This document shows, piece after piece, positions 35,125 through 46,776 of a DNA stretch of 64,000 nt. Origin of the DNA: Agapanthus africanus (taxonomy: Eukaryota > Streptophyta > Magnoliopsida > Asparagales > Amaryllidaceae); the NCBI GenBank assembly GCA_030015575.1, contig JASDDO010000006.1, positions 382,314,137-382,378,136 on the forward strand, given 5' to 3'. How positions within the stretch are numbered: the first letter of the stretch is position 1; every line of letters begins with the position of its first letter. The notes beneath the pieces were generated by a model, which searched no databases, had not been told where the DNA came from, and saw only the letters and a list, made by a program, of their open reading frames with translations. The translations under genes were made by a program, and so were the position numbers.

Positions 35125-38100
35125 TTCACCTTCAAGAATTGGGTCGAAGATCAGTATCAACTTGGCAAGTTCACTCTGTCCGACAACTGGAGGGTAGCGC
35201 CACCACAGAAGCACGAACCCAAGGCCATGGAAGAAGAACCAGTTCCACATTGGGATTGGAAGCGAATTCGTACTTGTCACATGATAACAATATCAAAAGA
35301 AGAGCCCGAGAACATGGATGACCTTCCTTGGTGCTTTGAAAACAGCAACGATGAGGTAATCTCAGAATTCCCACCAGCGCCAAAAGAGCTGGAAGATGGA
35401 ATCCATACCACGGCGGATAACCTCAAGAAAATTGAGTTGGGGACGGCGAATGACCCGCGACCGACATTCATTAGTGAGCTGCTGTCTGAAGAGAAGGTGG
35501 CTTCGTTAAAAGACCTGCTTATGCAGCATAAAGATTGCTTCGCATGGAACTATTCCGAGATGCCGGGACTAGATCTAGAAATTGTTGTGTACAAATTGGC
35601 AATATCTCCGGACGTCAAGCCGGTCAAACAGGCACCGAGAAGAATGCGGCTCGAGCTTGAGATGAGCATCAACGCCGAGGTCAAGAAGTTGATCGACTCT
35701 GGCTTTATTCAAGAGGTCCAATATCCTGAATGGATCGCCAATATCGTCCCGGTAATGAAGAAAAACGGGACAGTGCGCATATGCGTGGGCTTCCGGGATC
35801 TCAATAAAGCCTGCCCGAAGGACGATTTCCCAGTGCCAGTCACCGAACTGATGATAGACAATACGTCCACTCATGAGGTTTTCTCCTTCATGGACGGCTC
35901 GTCAGGCTATAATCAGATAAAGATGCATCCCGAAGACCAGAAGCACATTGCCTTCAGGACTCCTTTGGGTATATTCTGTTATAAAATGATGCCCTTCGGT
36001 TTAAAGAACGCCGGTGCTACTTATCAGAGAGCCATGACGCAGATCTTCGATGACCTCATACACGAAATCATCGAATGCTATATCGACGATCTCGTGGTTA
36101 AAAGCAAATCGTACGAGGAACATCTCGAGCATCTGAAGACCGTATTTCAACGCCTTCGATAATACAACTTGAAGATGAACCCTCTCAAGTGTGCATTCAG
36201 GGTTTCCTCAGGCAAATTCCTAGGATTCATCGTCCGACACCGAGGTATTGAAATAGATCCGTCAAAGATCAAGGCGATCATAGAAATGCCTCCGCCAAGG
36301 ACTCTCAAACAACTGCGGTCTCTCCAAGGGAAGCTCGCGTATATACGGCGATTTATAGCCAACCTTTCAGGCAAGTGCCGTCCTTACAGCTACCTGATGA
36401 GGAAGGGAACCCCGTTCGTCTGGGACCAAAAATGCCAAAGCGCACTAGACGAGATCAAGCAATACCTGCAGAACCCGCCGGTGTTGGCTGCTCTGGTCAA
36501 AGGAAAGCCCCTCATTCTTTACACAACTGCCCTCGAAGGTTCCTTAGGCGCATTATGGGCGCAAGAGAATGACCAAGAGAAAGAAAGAGCACTCTACTAC
36601 TTAAGTCAAGTTTTACTGGGGGCAGAAAGCAACTACTCCCCCATTGAAAAACATTGCCTGGCGTTGATCTTCGCGATAACAAAGCTCAGGCACTATGCAT
36701 TGGCGCATGAGGTCCGTCTCATTTCGAAGGTCGACCCTCTTAAATATTTGATGTTGAAGGCCATATTGACGGGACGACTCGCTAAATGGGCCCTGCTCTT
36801 GATGGAATTCTCGATAACATATCAACCTCTCAAAGCAGTCAAAGGCCAGGCCATCGCCGACTTCTTCGCTGAGCATCCGATACCCGCCGATTCTCCTCTG
36901 AATTGCGATCTTCCAGACGAACATACGTTTGATGCGATCGACGGTGGTGATACCCGATGGGAGCTTTATTTCGATGGAGCATCTTCCGTGAAGAAGCGCA
37001 AACAAAGTACCCCTATAATCAAATCGGGGGTAGGACTCATCTTTGTAACTCCACAAGGAGGGATAATGCGTTTTGCTTTCTCCCTAACAGAGCCGAGGAC
37101 AAACAATGAAGCCGAATACGAAGCTTTGATAGCAGGCCTCGAGATCGCCATTGACATGGGAATTGAAAACCTACTCATATATGGAGACTCCCAACTAGTC
37201 GTTAGTCAAGTAAACGGTGATTACCAAACATGCAAGCCAGAGCTGGTGAAGTACGGCGAGAAGGTGCGGCAACTGTTGACCCAAATTCCCTCCTATACTT
37301 TGGAAAACATACCAGGCGCGGAAAATAGCAAAGCGGACGCATTGGCCAAACTCGCCAAGGAACTGGCTGATGAAAACCTCGATGACGTAAGAATCGTGGT
37401 ACAAAGCCGTCGGGTGCTTGCCCCAGCAGAAATATCTCCGGAATCACCCGAAGAAAAAGGAGCGACTGAGCAGACGACCCTGCAAATAAAAGATCGGGAA
37501 AATACCGAGGATTGGAGAGAAGTCTTTATAGACTACTTCAAATACCGTCGAGCGCCCGAAGATGCGTCCTTGAGACATCAGCTTATGAAACGAGCTCTGT
37601 CTTTCGCCCTTGTCAATGATACTCTGTACAAGAGGTCATTTGATTCTCTGTGGTTGAGGTGTCTGGGATCTGACGAAGCAAAAAGGGTCATTCAGGAAGT
37701 ACACGACGGACTTTGCGGTTCTCATCAAGCAGGCCCAAAGATGAAGTTGAAGATCAAACGGATGGGCTACTACTGGCCCACGATGATCCATGACTGCCTC
37801 GAATATGCGAAGCAATGCCACTCATGCCAAATCCATGGGGACTTCATCCATCAGCATCCAAATCCGCTACACCCGAAAGTGGCTAGCTGGCCATTCGAAA
37901 TGTGGGGAACTGACATAGTCGGCCCCATCGAACCAGCATCGTCCAGGGGACATCGTTTCATCCTGGCGACGACCGAATACTTCTCCAAATGGGCAGAAGC
38001 AGTATCGTTGAGGGAAGTGAAGACGGAGAATATCCTCCATTTCTTCAAGACGCACGTCGTATATCGGTTTGGAACTCCGCGACGGATCATCTCCGATAAC

Positions 38101-38763
38101 GGGCCAGCTTATAGAAGCCACAAAATCAGTCGCTTCGCGCAATAGCATAATATAGACCGGAGATATTCCTCAGTTTATAATCCGCGAGCTAACGGTCTAG
38201 CTGAAGCCTTCAACAAGATCTTGACAAAGATCATGAAGAAAACGGTGTCCCGAAATAAGAAGGACTGGCACGAGAGACTACAAGAAGTTCTCTGGGCATA
38301 TCGAACTACGTTCAAGACAGCCACGAACACAACGCCGTACGCGTTAGTATTCGGTACAGAAGCAGTACTCCCTCTTGAGATAGAGTTACCCTCTCTACGA
38401 GTGGCAGTCCATTACGAGCTGACGGACGAAGAAAATGCTCACCTTCGGCTTGAGGAGCTTGATGCCCTTGACGAAACCCGGCTCATAGCACAACAAAATC
38501 TGGAGGCCTATAAAGCAAAGATGACGCGCTCATATGAAAGATTGACCCGGCCGAGGACATTCCGCCAAGGCGAACTCGTGCTAGTGGTCAAAAGGCCTAT
38601 AATTCCTAATCGCGCCAAGCGGGGGAAATTCGAGCCAAATTATGAAGGCCCGTACATCATAGACAAGGTCTACCAGGATGGAGCCTATCTACTCATGGAT
38701 ATGCACGGTGAAAGGCCTTACAGGCCAATAAATGGTCGATTCCTAAAGAAATACTACGCTTAG

Positions 38764-39270
38764 CGAGTTACTGCCTAGGTCAATGATAGATGACGACGAC
38801 TATGTCCGCTCGCTATCTTCTTAAGCTCAAACTTTATAAGCAGTAGCCAGCCGATTCCTGGACGGACCGAAACGTCCTTAAACTAATGGCGGACCGAAAC
38901 GTCCTTAAACTAATGACGGACCGAAACGTCTTTAAATTACTACCGCAGCATCCTTAGGCTGAAAAAATAAAAAAAAAGTAAAAAAATATATATATATAAT
39001 AAACGGTATGTCCATAAGCAAAATGGGCACAGATGAAAACCCGAAAGGGCTCCGTGAGTAAAAACAGCAGGGCTATCGGCGAATGTTCGTGAAAACCCGA
39101 AAGGGCGCGACCTCGTAAAAAAAAAAAGAAAGTAAATAAAAATAAAAAGAATAAAAAAAAGGTATGTCCATAAGCAAAAAGGGCACGGATGAGAACCCGA
39201 AAGGGCTCCGTGAGTAAAAACAGCAGGACTACCGGCGAGTGTTTGTGAAAACCTGAAAGGACGCAAGCTC
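38764..39270 (+). repeat. G1 3' noncoding region: GTCCTTAAACT units and a ~120 bp duplication
   Basis: 38860-38945 has three units 'GGACCGAAACGTCCTTAAACT'. 39005-39120 and 39160-39270 are two copies of a ~120 bp unit containing GTATGTCCATAAGC, ACCCGAAAGGGCTCCGTGAG and AAAACAGCAGG. An ORF on the minus strand over them is not a gene. Confidence 0.7.
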
Positions 39271-40340
39271 GTTAAAAGGACACTTACAGGGCCCTCTCGA
39301 CCTTGTAAGGAGAAACCACCCGCGTGAGATCCTTACGACTCATAAGGGAGCAACGCACTTAGGGATCCTCACGATTCCTAGGGAGAAAATACACTTGCGA
39401 GATCCTCACGACTCGTAAGGAGAACTTTCTTGTGGGACCCTCACGGCTCATAAGATTTGAAAGTCTTAAGTTACAGAGACCTAAACCTGTGCTTAAGCAA
39501 ACCCCCACAACCTTCGATTTGCCCTACAAGTGGCTCAATACTGACCCTTGTATACAATCCACGAGCGCGAATAAACATTTCCCTAACCAAATTTCATCCG
39601 TGATTGGGGATATGTGCGCATGATGAACAACCCTTATAAGTCCTCTCGACTTACAAGGAGAAAACCCTCTTGTAGGATCCTTACGACTTACAGAGGAACA
39701 TACACTTAGGAATACTCACGATTCTTAAGGAGAAAATACACCTACAAGATCCTCACGACTTGTAGGGAGAAATAACTTTGTGAGACCCTTACGGCTCATG
39801 AAGTCAAAAGCCTTAGCTGACAGGATCCTAACCCTGTTCGCTAAGCCACCTTTGTTTAACATCGACGGAGGCAAATGATGATTCGCTCATGGCAATATCC
39901 CAGTTGTAGCAGTGCTGATGCCGAAATTGGTGTTTAATTTCAGGTTTACGGTGAAAAGCCGGTAGGCCGCACATGCATACGAAATAGTCGAAATGATAGG
40001 GCAACTTGCAATAAAAAACAGCAAGTAAAAATGTATGCATGCAAAATAGCCGAAATGATTGGGCAACTCGCAATAAAAAGCAGCGAGTGAAAATAAAATA
40101 GATAGCCGAAATGATTGGGCACCGCGAAAAATAGCCGAAATGATTGGGCAATCGCGACCTTCGCGATATAAAAGCTGAAATGGTAGAGTATCGCGGAAAT
40201 AAAACAAAAAAAAAGAAATGATAAAACTTTGGCCCTACAGTTGAGATCACATCGATCCCTGTATACAATCCAAGGGCGCAAATAAAGAGGGAACCATACT
40301 TTCCAACAGGCTCCGCCAGAAAACAAAGCCAAATCTCGAC
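39271..40340 (+). repeat. G1 3' noncoding region: degenerate short repeats
   Basis: 39271-39830 has units around GAGATCCTCACGACTCGTAAGG about 60 bp apart. 39950-40200 has units around TAGCCGAAATGATTGGGCAA about 50 bp apart. TATACAATCCA-GGGCGC blocks at 39549 and 40262 repeat an LTR motif (29035). No gene supported. Confidence 0.65.
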
Positions 40341-40350
40341 GGTTCATCCC

Positions 40351-41402
40351 AACCCCGAAGAAACCAGTGTCTTCGGCAAATCCTTCAACTCGAGGAAACA
40401 AGTGTCCTTGACGAAAAAATCCTGATTCGCGTCGACTCGCAGAGAAACCAGCGTCTCCGTGAGAAATTCTCGATTCGTTTCAACACCAGGAAAACAAATA
40501 TCCTTGGAAAATACCTCAATTCAGGGAAACAAGCGTCCTTGATGAGAGCCTCCTGATTCGCGTCGGCTCGCAGAGAAACCAATGTCTCCGCGGGAAATTC
40601 CCGATCCGTCTCAACCCCGAAGAAACCAGTGTCTTCAGCAAATCCTTCGACTCGAGGAGACAAGTGTCCTTGACGAAGAAAATCCTGATTCGCGTCGACT
40701 CGCAGAGAAACCAGTGTCTCCGTGGGAAATTCTCGATTCATTTCAACACCAGGGAAACAAATATCCTTGGCAAATACCTCAATTCAGGGAAACAAGCGTC
40801 CTTGATGAGAGTCTCCTGATTCGCGTCGGCTCGCAGAGAAACCAGTGTCTCCGCGGGAAATTCCCGATCCGTCTCAACCCCGAAAAAACCAGTGTCTTCG
40901 GCAAAATCCTTCGACTCGAGGAAACAAGTGTCCTTGACGAAGAAAATCCTGATTCGCGTCGACTCGCAGAGAAACCAGCGTCTCCGCGAGAAATTCTCGA
41001 TTCGTTTCAACACCAGGGAAACAAATATCCTTGGCAAATACCTCAATTCAGGGAAACAAGCGTCCTTGATGAGAGCCTCCTGATTCGCGTCGGCTCGCAG
41101 AGAAACCAGTGTCTCCGCGGGAAATTCCCGATCCGTCTCAACCCCGAAGAAACCAATGTCTTCGGCAAATCCTTCGACTCGAGGAGACAAGTGTCCTTGA
41201 CGAAGAAAATCCTGATTCGCGTCGACTCGCAGAGAAACCAGTGTCTCCGCGGAAAATTCTCGATTCGTTTCAACACTAGGGAAACAAATATCTTTGGCAA
41301 ATACCTCAATTCAAGGAAACAAGCGTCCTTGATGAAAGCCTCCTGATTCGCGTCGGCTCGCAGAGAAACCAGTGTCTCCGTGGGAAATTCCCGATCCGTC
41401 TC
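40351..41402. repeat. 263 bp higher-order tandem repeat, four copies
   Basis: Units start AACCCCGAAGAAACCA at 40351, 40613, 40876 and 41140, and the array ends at about 41402 (periods 262-264). Each unit is made of about six related ~44 bp subunits sharing GAAACAAGTGTCCTTGA or GAAACCAGTGTCTCCG followed by a CGATTCG- or CTGATTCGCGTCG-like part. ORFs on both strands (for example 40582-41346, 254 codons) exist only because the period is near a multiple of three. Confidence 0.9.
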
Positions 41403-42040
41403 AACTTGCAAGATGAAGCCTCAGGCAGCAGAGATTAAAAACTTGTTTCCTGAACAATGGGACCCTGCAAGTCAGTCTAAAACGGTCTCTTGCATGCTAT
41501 TCACGGGTCTCACTCTCCAAAGTCGAATTTCAACAAAGAGGGAAAACAACCGCTTACGGGTCCTCTCGACTCGTAAGAGGGAAACATTCTCTTATAAGAT
41601 TCTTACGACTTATAAGAGAAAACGCGCTTAGGAATCCTCACGATTCCTAAGGAGAAAATACACCTACGAGATCCTCTCGATCCGTAAGGAGAAAAGTCTC
41701 TATGAGACCCTCACGGCTCATAGAGTTGAAAAGTCTTAGGCGGCAGATCTGAACCTGCGGCCTAAGCCATCGCTATCTCTTTAAAAATCTAGACGCTTAC
41801 TCTATTACCGGTCAAATGTGTTTATCAAGACAGCATGCTGATAATAAGATAAAGGAAAAAGCAAAGAAATAGTACAAGACATTGCAAAGAAAAATGTGTA
41901 TCTTTATTGAATGTAATCAAGTACAAGGTGAAGCGTACAAAAGAATGAAGAATGGATACATATTATTTAAAAAGAAAAATTTTACAGGTATCTAGATACA
42001 AGGGGAATTACTGGGCAGGAAGCGTCTTGCATAGCTTTAG
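41403..42040 (+). other. G1 spacer before the antisense gene end
   Basis: Contains one more field of ACTCGTAAG/GAGATCCTC units (41550-41760), then about 250 bp of unique AT-rich sequence that would be the 3' untranslated region of the antisense gene. No ORF supported. Confidence 0.55.
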
Positions 42041-45000
42041 CTATTGTTCATGCACTTCCTTCCACGCCTTTTCCTGATCTGCCATCACCGCCATTTCTGC
42101 CTCCACCTGAGCCCTTTGCTGCAAGAGAGATGCAAGCTGCTCCCCGACGGCCTGCTGAGTGGCTTCACGGACCTGGGCATTACGCTCAGCAACGTCGAGT
42201 TTCTGCTTCAATTTCAGCCCATTTGAGATACGCTCCAGAAGGCCCTCGAAGACAGCCTTCACTTCGGCAGCGTTCGCCTCAACTTCAGCACGTAAGCGAG
42301 CAGCTTCGCTTGAAGACTCCTGACGCTCCTTCAGCCTTAAAGCTGCTTCTTGTTCCAAATGGAGGAAATGAGAAGTGCTTTGCTCGATCCATGCTGCCCG
42401 TTGAGTACTCACGGCCAAAATCTCGGGAGCAGGACACATCGACTCCAGCTGATGGAGGCCAGCCTCGATCTCCCTGCAATGGTTAACCCAAGATGTAATG
42501 ATGCCCTCGTCATGGAAGTTCACGAGTATCACCAGCATCGGGTTAACCGCCGTAGTGAATTCTGCGGCAGATGTAGGAGTCTCGACGTCGAGTTCCTCGA
42601 CGTAGTCGCTCAACATGCGCAGACTGTTCGCGGCGCCTTTCGAAGACGGACGTCTCAAGAAAGGGCCCATCGGCATTATGATCCGAGATTCGAAGGGCGC
42701 CGAGACCGGAACGACAGCTGAAAAAACAGGACATGATCAGATAACAGTTCAAGAGATAAAAAAGGGGGAAGTTATCAATGTGATAGTTGCTGTACCAGCT
42801 GCGGCAGATGGCAAGGCCGGAAGGGCTAGTGGCACGGCCGATCTTTCATCCCCTCCTTCAATTTGTAGCACTGCAGTCAGGACGAGAAAAAAGTTAGAAG
42901 TAAGTCCATCAATGAAAAAGAAAGATATTAATGGGAAACCATACTCACCAGCGCCACTAGAGGGAGAAGCGAGTTCAGATGGGAAGGAGAAGTGTGGGAG
43001 CAACACCTGATAGAGATGGTCAAAAAGCACTCCTGGAAGACATAACAGTATGACTTTAGTACACAAATTATACGTCTGAAAGATAAGATTAATAAGTTGC
43101 AAACCCATACCTTCCAACATCTTCGATGGTATGAGAGAGGGCTGAGAGGTGACCATCGCCAAGGCAGTAGTTGAAGGCGCTCCCTCGAGCAATGGGGCAT
43201 CGGCGCTGGCTGCACCTGCGTTACGAACAAATATGAACTTGTCAGAAAGGATTGTAAGATAAAGAGGACAGTAACTTGGGATCTACCTAATGAGCTGCCG
43301 GCCGAAACGGAGGCGACTCCCTCCTCCATCGATATGAGGCCACCGCCCGTGGCCTCATCACCCGACTCAATGGGGACCGTTGTCGTGCTCGCGAGGCCGG
43401 GAGACGGCGGGGAACCATAGGCAGGAAGGGCTATGACCAGAGCATTGCCAGATTCCTGAGAAAGAGCGGTTGGCTCGTCCTCAGGAATCATGTCTACCTC
43501 ACCCGCTACTCCCTCGGGTCAGTAGTCATGGTTGTCTTGTCCACCGTCACCACGAGGTCATCAGCCTCAGGCACTCCGCCCGCTGCCACCTCGGGCTCAG
43601 CAACAACCGCTTGCTCAGGCATATTGGACATGACCAGTTCGTCAGCCACTATCTCGGGCCCAGCAATCCCAGCTGTGTCATCCGCCACCAGCTCGGGCTC
43701 GACCAATGCCTCCTCCCTTAGCCCCTCAGGTTCGACAGTCTCCGCCTCCCCCTCTGTTGGGCTTGGCCCTGCAGGGTAGAACATATAAGGACCGACAGCA
43801 TTATAAGTCTTACAAAAAAATTCTGAAAGAAGTATTACCTGAGGTAGACTTGTCGTTAGCCTCCCTACTGGCGCGAATCGCCTGTCTATGAGCTGTAGAC
43901 AAGGCAACCGGGGGCTCTTCTGAAGGAGTATCGGCACGAGGAACGGTGCTTGGGCCCGCTCCAATGGCCAAGGCAGCTCTGCGTGCCTTTGCTTCGCGCC
44001 TCGACCGCTTCCTTCCCTCCCGGGTTGTCGCGATGGACCTCTTCGACGCTTCTTTCATTAAGGCGTCGTCGTCCTCATTCAGAGATGCCTCCAGAGCCTT
44101 TAAGGCATCTCTCATTGGCTCTTCAAGACGGACCTCCCGCGGTAGCCCTGAGGAAGCAAGAACATCGGCAGCTGGCAGAACATCTGCGTCACTTGGCGGG
44201 AACGGCATTGAGGTTCCTGCGATAAAAGGAAGAGGTTAGATCGACCATAACACAAGGAAAATGAAAACTTGATGAATTGAAACTTACTAAGGCCTAAAGA
44301 CGCTCTAAGGCGTTCCTCCTCTTCGAAGGTCTTGAGGGAAGCGGCAATGGCTTCTTCAGTTGTGATTCCTGTTGGAAGAAAAGAAGGAAAAATGTTAGTC
44401 AAAGGCAATAATAAAGATATGATGCAATAGAAAATGCGACTAGTAATTACCTGATGCCGCAAGCTTAGCCAGCCATGCGTCACGCCTCGCTAACCGCTCC
44501 GAAGCTTCGAGGGCGGCCTCCAAATCCGTGTCTTCCGGCATGACTAATCCCTCATTAGTCCCATATTCACTCAGGCCCTCGGCATAGGGAGCGTGGGGTT
44601 CTTGATCGAACACGACATCAGCGGCGAAGAGCGACTTCTTTTTCTTCTTCTGCCCACCAACCCTAGGTGCCCCCGGGATCGACTTACGCTTGGCAGCCAC
44701 CTTGGGGCGGTGGGTCCCGATGTCCGCACCCACGCCAGACTCCGGCGAGGCTACAACCACTGTCTCTACTGGAGCACAGGGCGCTGGTGGTGCATTCGCG
44801 ATATCGGGGAGCGGCAATCCGTGTGGAGGACTTTGCGCACGCGATGATCCGGCTCTGGCATCTTTTAGAGGGGGAACTACCGGGGTCCTTGGCACTAAAG
44901 GAGAGTTATAGTCGCTACCTGGAGGCGCACCCTTACGGTCGACCAGCAATCGCCTTTCCTCCTTTATGACGGCTCCCGTCGAATGACTGTACCATTCTGT

Positions 45001-46776
45001 ATATACCCTGAGGAGTCGTGGGACGCAAGCCGGTTCACTGATAAAGAAGTGGGAGCCCGAGTTTAGACGCATGAAATGATGCAGCACGCTCTCCATCCCT
45101 TCTTCGGTCGCAGCAGGTTCCGAAAGGAAGGCCTCCAATGGTACCCTTTGATTGTAGCTCAGTTGTTGGACGAAGCGATGCAGGTTGTACCTCATGAAAA
45201 TCGCCGCACTGTTCTGCCTGAACACCAAGAAGCCCGGTCAGATAGAATATAAGCGGAGGGTCTCCCGGGCTGTTAAAACTGAGGCTCCATCTTTAAAAGT
45301 GTCTTGCAGTGGCCGCACTGCAGTGGTAGATGCCTTTCCAATGGTCAACACTTTGTCGATAAAAGACACCCCTTCTCCAATGGTGTGGGGGCGAAGGAGT
45401 AAACCCCTGGCATTTCGTGGCGATGGACTCACAATTGATGCGCCAATCAACTGTATGATGCGAGGGAAGATGCACCTGTCATAGAACGATGACCTTTTGT
45501 GCATGCCGAAGACACCCGATGTGTGTAGCTCGAGCCATGATATGAAATAGTGCATCGGGAAGATCACGTGCAGCACCCAGGCTCATTAGCATCCGCCGCT
45601 CGACTGAGGCCGTGATACAAATGTGCCAAGTCGGCTATCCCGACGGCCACTTTTATCCCGATGGTCATCCGGTGAGAAGGGTAAAAGACAGAGGGCCGCA
45701 TATGACGAGAATGCATTGGGAGCGTGAACCAACTCAGCCATAGCCCAAGAATTCCTAAGAAGAAGGCCTCCTCGTCCATCTCAGGGACTGCAACTTCCGC
45801 AAAAGACATGGTTGGGGAGTTAGGAAGGAAAAAACCCTTTTGGTCTATTTCCTTCGCCGGTAGGTTATCCAAACCTAAACCGAAAGGGTCCTCGAGGGTG
45901 GCAAACTTGGCAGCTTCTGCCGAGAGGACACTTGGGTGAAGAAACCGGGCGATGAAATCCTCGAAGCTGACTCCGCGACTCCCACGTTCGATGAAAAGGG
46001 CCTCCTAGATGTTCAACACCTTGATCAAACTTGGGAATTGGTGTTGAACAGCATTCTCCGGTGTGAGGCCCCTTACCGCCGGCTTGGCACCGAAAACATA
46101 TTCGTCTGTCGGGAGCAACTCCTCATAGTGCTCCCCTATAACCGGTAAACCGGAGACTTCTGTGAACTCCTCCAGAGAAATCGACACTTCCCGATCCATT
46201 ACGAGGAAAGTGTGAGTGGGAATGTTCCACTGCTCCAAGAAAGCCTTGAACCACCAGGTGGGAAGCGTAGGATACTGGAAGAGGGAGATGTAGACCGCGG
46301 TGTACAACCCTAACCTTATCAACTGCGACTTCTTCGTCGACAGGATATACCGAGCCCACGGCAGATAGCCGATCGGGTGGCGGGGGATCAGACCTATGTT
46401 ATATGATTGCCCCCAAGGGCGCGCCTCACCTTGACAGATTCGGCGTCCCAGGATATCCAAAACCATGGGACGCTGGACCGGGATTGCATCTATGGCTGGA
46501 TGAAGAAAGCCCTTCGATGCCCAATCAACTATCTCCACGGCGTACTGCACCGGGGGTGGGCTGGCATAATGAATTGCCGTGATGGGTTCTGACGGTACTG
46601 CGCATGTGAAGCTGCGTCGACCCATAATAATCTGATTGTACCACGACCCCCAAAGGTGGAGACTCTTATATTCCGGGTCGTGGTCCCTGATCATAGCCAG
46701 GACTTCGCGGTCTAAGGGTGCTTCAGGAAATCCCTCCTCCGAACGAAGCGAACGGGAACGAAGTGTCGAAAGACAT
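42041..46776 (-). pseudogene. Antisense plant mobile domain (PMD) gene of G1, eight exons
   Basis: Antisense to G1. Exon 1 (about 44451-46776) encodes a PMD: FKAFLEQWNIPTHTF, SISLEEFTEVSGLPVIGE, then FLGILGLWLSWFTLP and HLYHGLSRA. Exons 2-8 are about 44288-44368, 43839-44216, 43287-43768, 43111-43215, 42949-43032, 42796-42870 and 42041-42717. All seven introns are GT-AG, 70-82 bp, phase 1. Exons 2, 3, 5, 6 and 7 are 81, 378, 105, 84 and 75 bp. Exon 3 has a basic stretch, exon 8 a long coiled coil. Damage: the first ATG (46776) is one base out of frame with the PMD, TAG at 46005, a shift near 45590, TGA for Arg at 45238, and a shift in exon 4 near 43500. PMD is known from host MAIN/MAIL1 and from Gypsy and MULE elements. 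The role here is unknown; DNA or chromatin binding is a guess. Confidence 0.75.
44451..46776 (-). other. Exon 1 of the antisense gene, PMD-coding
   Basis: The PMD is read in three pieces: 46694-45564 in one frame (with TAG at 46005-46007), then from about 45576 to 44451 in another frame (with TGA at 45238-45240). The end reads GCGGCATCAG before GTAATT. A short nuclear-type basic stretch (GGQKKKKKS) lies near 44640. Confidence 0.7.

Larger units (their letters stand above)
32255..38763 (+). pseudogene. pol: G1 pol: protease, RT, two RNases H, integrase (three in-frame stops)
   Basis: One reading frame with stops TAA at 34039-34041, TAA at 36160-36162 and TAG at 38143-38145. In order: linker with CHHC module (32809-32850); aspartic protease with LIDNGSS at 33541 (catalytic Asp 33547); a long linker with basic region and third CHHC module (35083-35124); RT 35690-36250 with FMDGSSGYNQI and YIDD at 36079-36090; first RNase H 36350-36890; second, archaeal-type RNase H 36955-37390 (YFDGAS, NNEAEYEAL, GDSQLV, KADALAKLA); integrase 37640-38763 with HH-CC finger (CHSC), catalytic WGTDIVGP, SDNGPAY and GLAEAFNK. 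The stop after the RT palm truncates its thumb and the third stop lies inside the integrase core. The dual RNase H is a known trait of the Tat lineage. The C-terminal 100 codons match the G2 fragment. Confidence 0.92.

Noticed and set aside
36147-36374. Minus-strand ORFs across G1 pol (for example 36613-37056 and 30626-31231)
   Set aside because: Shadows of gag-pol, whose domains are clear on the plus strand.
40582-41346. 254-codon ORF on the plus strand and 100-150-codon ORFs opposite
   Set aside because: They lie wholly in the 263 bp tandem repeat; open frames occur on both strands because the unit length is close to a multiple of three. No domain or codon signal.
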